Assembly: GCA_018712125.1 (NCBI GenBank)
Contig: DVHM01000049.1
Location: forward strand, 1 to 7,886
Origin: Pullilachnospira_A gallistercoris
GTDB lineage: Bacteria; Bacillota; Clostridia; Lachnospirales; Lachnospiraceae
Direction: 5' to 3'
DNA length: 7,886 bases
The notes under the pieces were generated by a model that had not been told where the DNA came from, ran no database searches, and saw nothing but the letters and a program-made list of their open reading frames with translations. The number at the start of each line of letters is the position of its first letter. Position 1 is the stretch's first letter. The position numbers and the translations under genes are program-made. This document shows, piece after piece, positions 6,781 through 7,886 of the stretch.

Positions 6781-7886
6781 ATGAAGTGTGCACATTGCGG
6801 AAATGAGATACCTCCGGGAAGCGTTTACTGCAAACACTGTGGGAAAGCGGCGCAGATTGTCCCGGATTACAACCTGCTGGAGGACGATGTCCTTCCGCAG
6901 ATTTTAGAGGAAAAAGAAAGGAAGCGTAGGGCGGATGAAAAGCGGGCGGGCGTTTCCGGTGTATCGGAAGCGCGCGAAAGCGTGTCAGGAAAAGCCGGGA
7001 GCACACCGGAGAAAAAGGATTCTCCTGTGGCTGTCGCGAAAAAATTGTGGAGAAATCCGAAAACACGCTGGGCCTGTATCTGTTCTACTATCCTGGTCAT
7101 CCTTCTGGTGGCCGGCATCTGCCTGTGGGTTACCAATTCATATGGCTTCCAGCTCCAGGCCGGCAAGCGGCTGGATGGGAAGGAAGACTATCGGAATGCG
7201 CTTACCCATTATCTGAGGGCTGTGGAGCTTGATGATGAGGCGGTGGAGGCGAAGGTAGGAGCCGGGCTGGATTACTATCAGTTGGGAGAGTATGACGAGG
7301 CCTGGGATATTCTTATGGAAGCGGTAGAGGCGGATCCTGCCAATGTGGAGGCATTCCGCTGTCTGCTTGCCATCTGCCGTGAGCAGGAAAATTACGACGC
7401 GATCGAAGAATTGCAGCGCATGGCAGAGGGACATGATGTCCAGCAGCTGTTTGACGAATATCTGGTGGCGGGACCGGGATTTTCCTTTGATGAGGGAACC
7501 TACGACGACGATCTGCAGCTGGAACTGATCTCCGGCAGTGGAAACGCCATTTACTATACCTTGGACGGATCCGATCCAGTCAGAAGCGGTCAGCGCTATC
7601 GGGAACCGATCCTTCTGACCGACGGGGAGACGACGGTAAAAGCCGCAGCAAGAAATTCGGATGGAATTTACAGCCGGGTGGTGGAAAAAACTTACCGGAT
7701 TTCTTATGAGAAACCGGATTATCCTGCGGTCTCTCCCATGCAGGGAGAATTTCATGAACCTACCTATGTGACGATCACGGCGGAGGAGGGATCTTCTGTC
7801 TATTACACCTGGGACGGATCAGTGCCCACGGCATCCTCCGCCCGCTACACAGAACCGCTGCTGATTCCGGAGGGGAATCATGTGCT
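6781..7886 (+). CDS. Zinc-ribbon, single-pass membrane protein with TPR-like region and chitobiase C-terminal-type repeats (partial, runs off right edge)
   Basis: The frame is open from the ATG at 6781 through the last base (368 codons visible), so the protein is truncated by the window and not by a stop. Residues 3-20 form a Cys4 zinc ribbon (CAHC near the N-terminus, CKHC at 17-20), followed by a charged, low-complexity linker (about 35-90). One hydrophobic segment spans about 97-117 and is preceded by basic residues (KKLWRNPKTR), which suggests the zinc ribbon is cytoplasmic and the rest is outside. Residues about 122-216 look like two to three TPR-type helical pairs (AGKRLDGKEDYRNALTHY, then GLDYYQLGEYDEAWDILMEA). 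From about 239 two chitobiase/beta-hexosaminidase C-terminal-like repeats follow, marked by IYYTLDGSDP and VYYTWDGSVP. No catalytic domain is visible, so it is probably a surface protein that binds carbohydrate or other partners; this is inference. The start lies 10 bases after folD with only a weak purine-rich ribosome binding site (AAGAAGAAAG), so co-transcription with folD is likely. Confidence 0.85.
   Translation, partial: MKCAHCGNEIPPGSVYCKHCGKAAQIVPDYNLLEDDVLPQILEEKERKRRADEKRAGVSGVSEARESVSGKAGSTPEKKDSPVAVAKKLWRNPKTRWACICSTILVILLVAGICLWVTNSYGFQLQAGKRLDGKEDYRNALTHYLRAVELDDEAVEAKVGAGLDYYQLGEYDEAWDILMEAVEADPANVEAFRCLLAICREQENYDAIEELQRMAEGHDVQQLFDEYLVAGPGFSFDEGTYDDDLQLELISGSGNAIYYTLDGSDPVRSGQRYREPILLTDGETTVKAAARNSDGIYSRVVEKTYRISYEKPDYPAVSPMQGEFHEPTYVTITAEEGSSVYYTWDGSVPTASSARYTEPLLIPEGNHV
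7495..7886 (+). repeat. Tandem chitobiase C-terminal-like repeats within the last gene
   Basis: Two diverged copies of a roughly 70-residue unit are seen at the protein level: about 7495-7701 and 7723 to the right edge. Each has an acidic or glycine-rich opening strand, then (I/V)YYT-x-DGS-x-P, a serine-rich stretch, RY-x-EP and a hydrophobic strand. The DNA of the two copies is not closely similar, so the duplication is old. The second copy is incomplete at the edge. Confidence 0.7.

Noticed and set aside
1..7886. Search by eye for CRISPR arrays, tRNA or rRNA genes, insertion sequences, phage genes or defence genes
   Set aside because: Nearly every base is accounted for by ordinary plus-strand genes with short gaps; no direct-repeat arrays, transposase motifs or structured RNA genes were seen.

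Overview
The window comes from a low-GC-lineage Firmicute of the class Clostridia, most likely a moderately GC-rich gut member of the Lachnospiraceae. This rests on the gene set and order (a TepA-type ClpP-like protease directly before an FtsK/SpoIIIE translocase, as in endospore formers), strong AGGAGG-type ribosome binding sites, and a stand-alone formate-tetrahydrofolate ligase with FolD. Species-level assignment is not possible from the sequence alone. All genes lie on the plus strand and are tightly packed; no tRNA, rRNA, CRISPR array or insertion sequence was seen.

Layout. Positions 1-751 hold the C-terminal half of glycogen synthase (glgA), cut by the left edge. It is followed by a clear hairpin terminator (781-808). 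Then comes a 224-residue TepA-like serine protease (836-1510), whose true start is an ATG after the hairpin. A short gap (1511-1592) carries a good sigma-A type promoter with an extended -10, and its -35 sits inside a perfect 6+1+6 inverted repeat. The promoter drives a full-length FtsK/SpoIIIE DNA translocase (1593-4172). After 19 bases comes formate-tetrahydrofolate ligase (fhs, 4192-5862). After a 56-base gap with a GC-rich palindrome comes folD (5919-6770). Ten bases later an open reading frame starts at 6781 and runs off the right edge. It encodes a zinc ribbon, one membrane segment, TPR-like helices and two chitobiase C-terminal-type repeats.

How the genes work together. fhs and folD form a one-carbon folate module: formate is activated to 10-formyl-THF, and FolD interconverts 10-formyl-, methenyl- and methylene-THF. 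This serves purine, thymidylate and serine/glycine metabolism, and the methyl branch of the Wood-Ljungdahl pathway if the host is an acetogen. The protease and translocase are both tied to chromosome segregation and the spore life cycle in relatives. With no terminator between 1593 and the right edge, ftsK, fhs, folD and the zinc-ribbon gene may form one transcription unit from the promoter at 1536-1564.

No clearly new biological system is visible. The least ordinary items are the edge-truncated zinc-ribbon/TPR/chitobiase-repeat membrane protein, the inverted repeat on the ftsK promoter, and the hairpin placed immediately before the protease gene.
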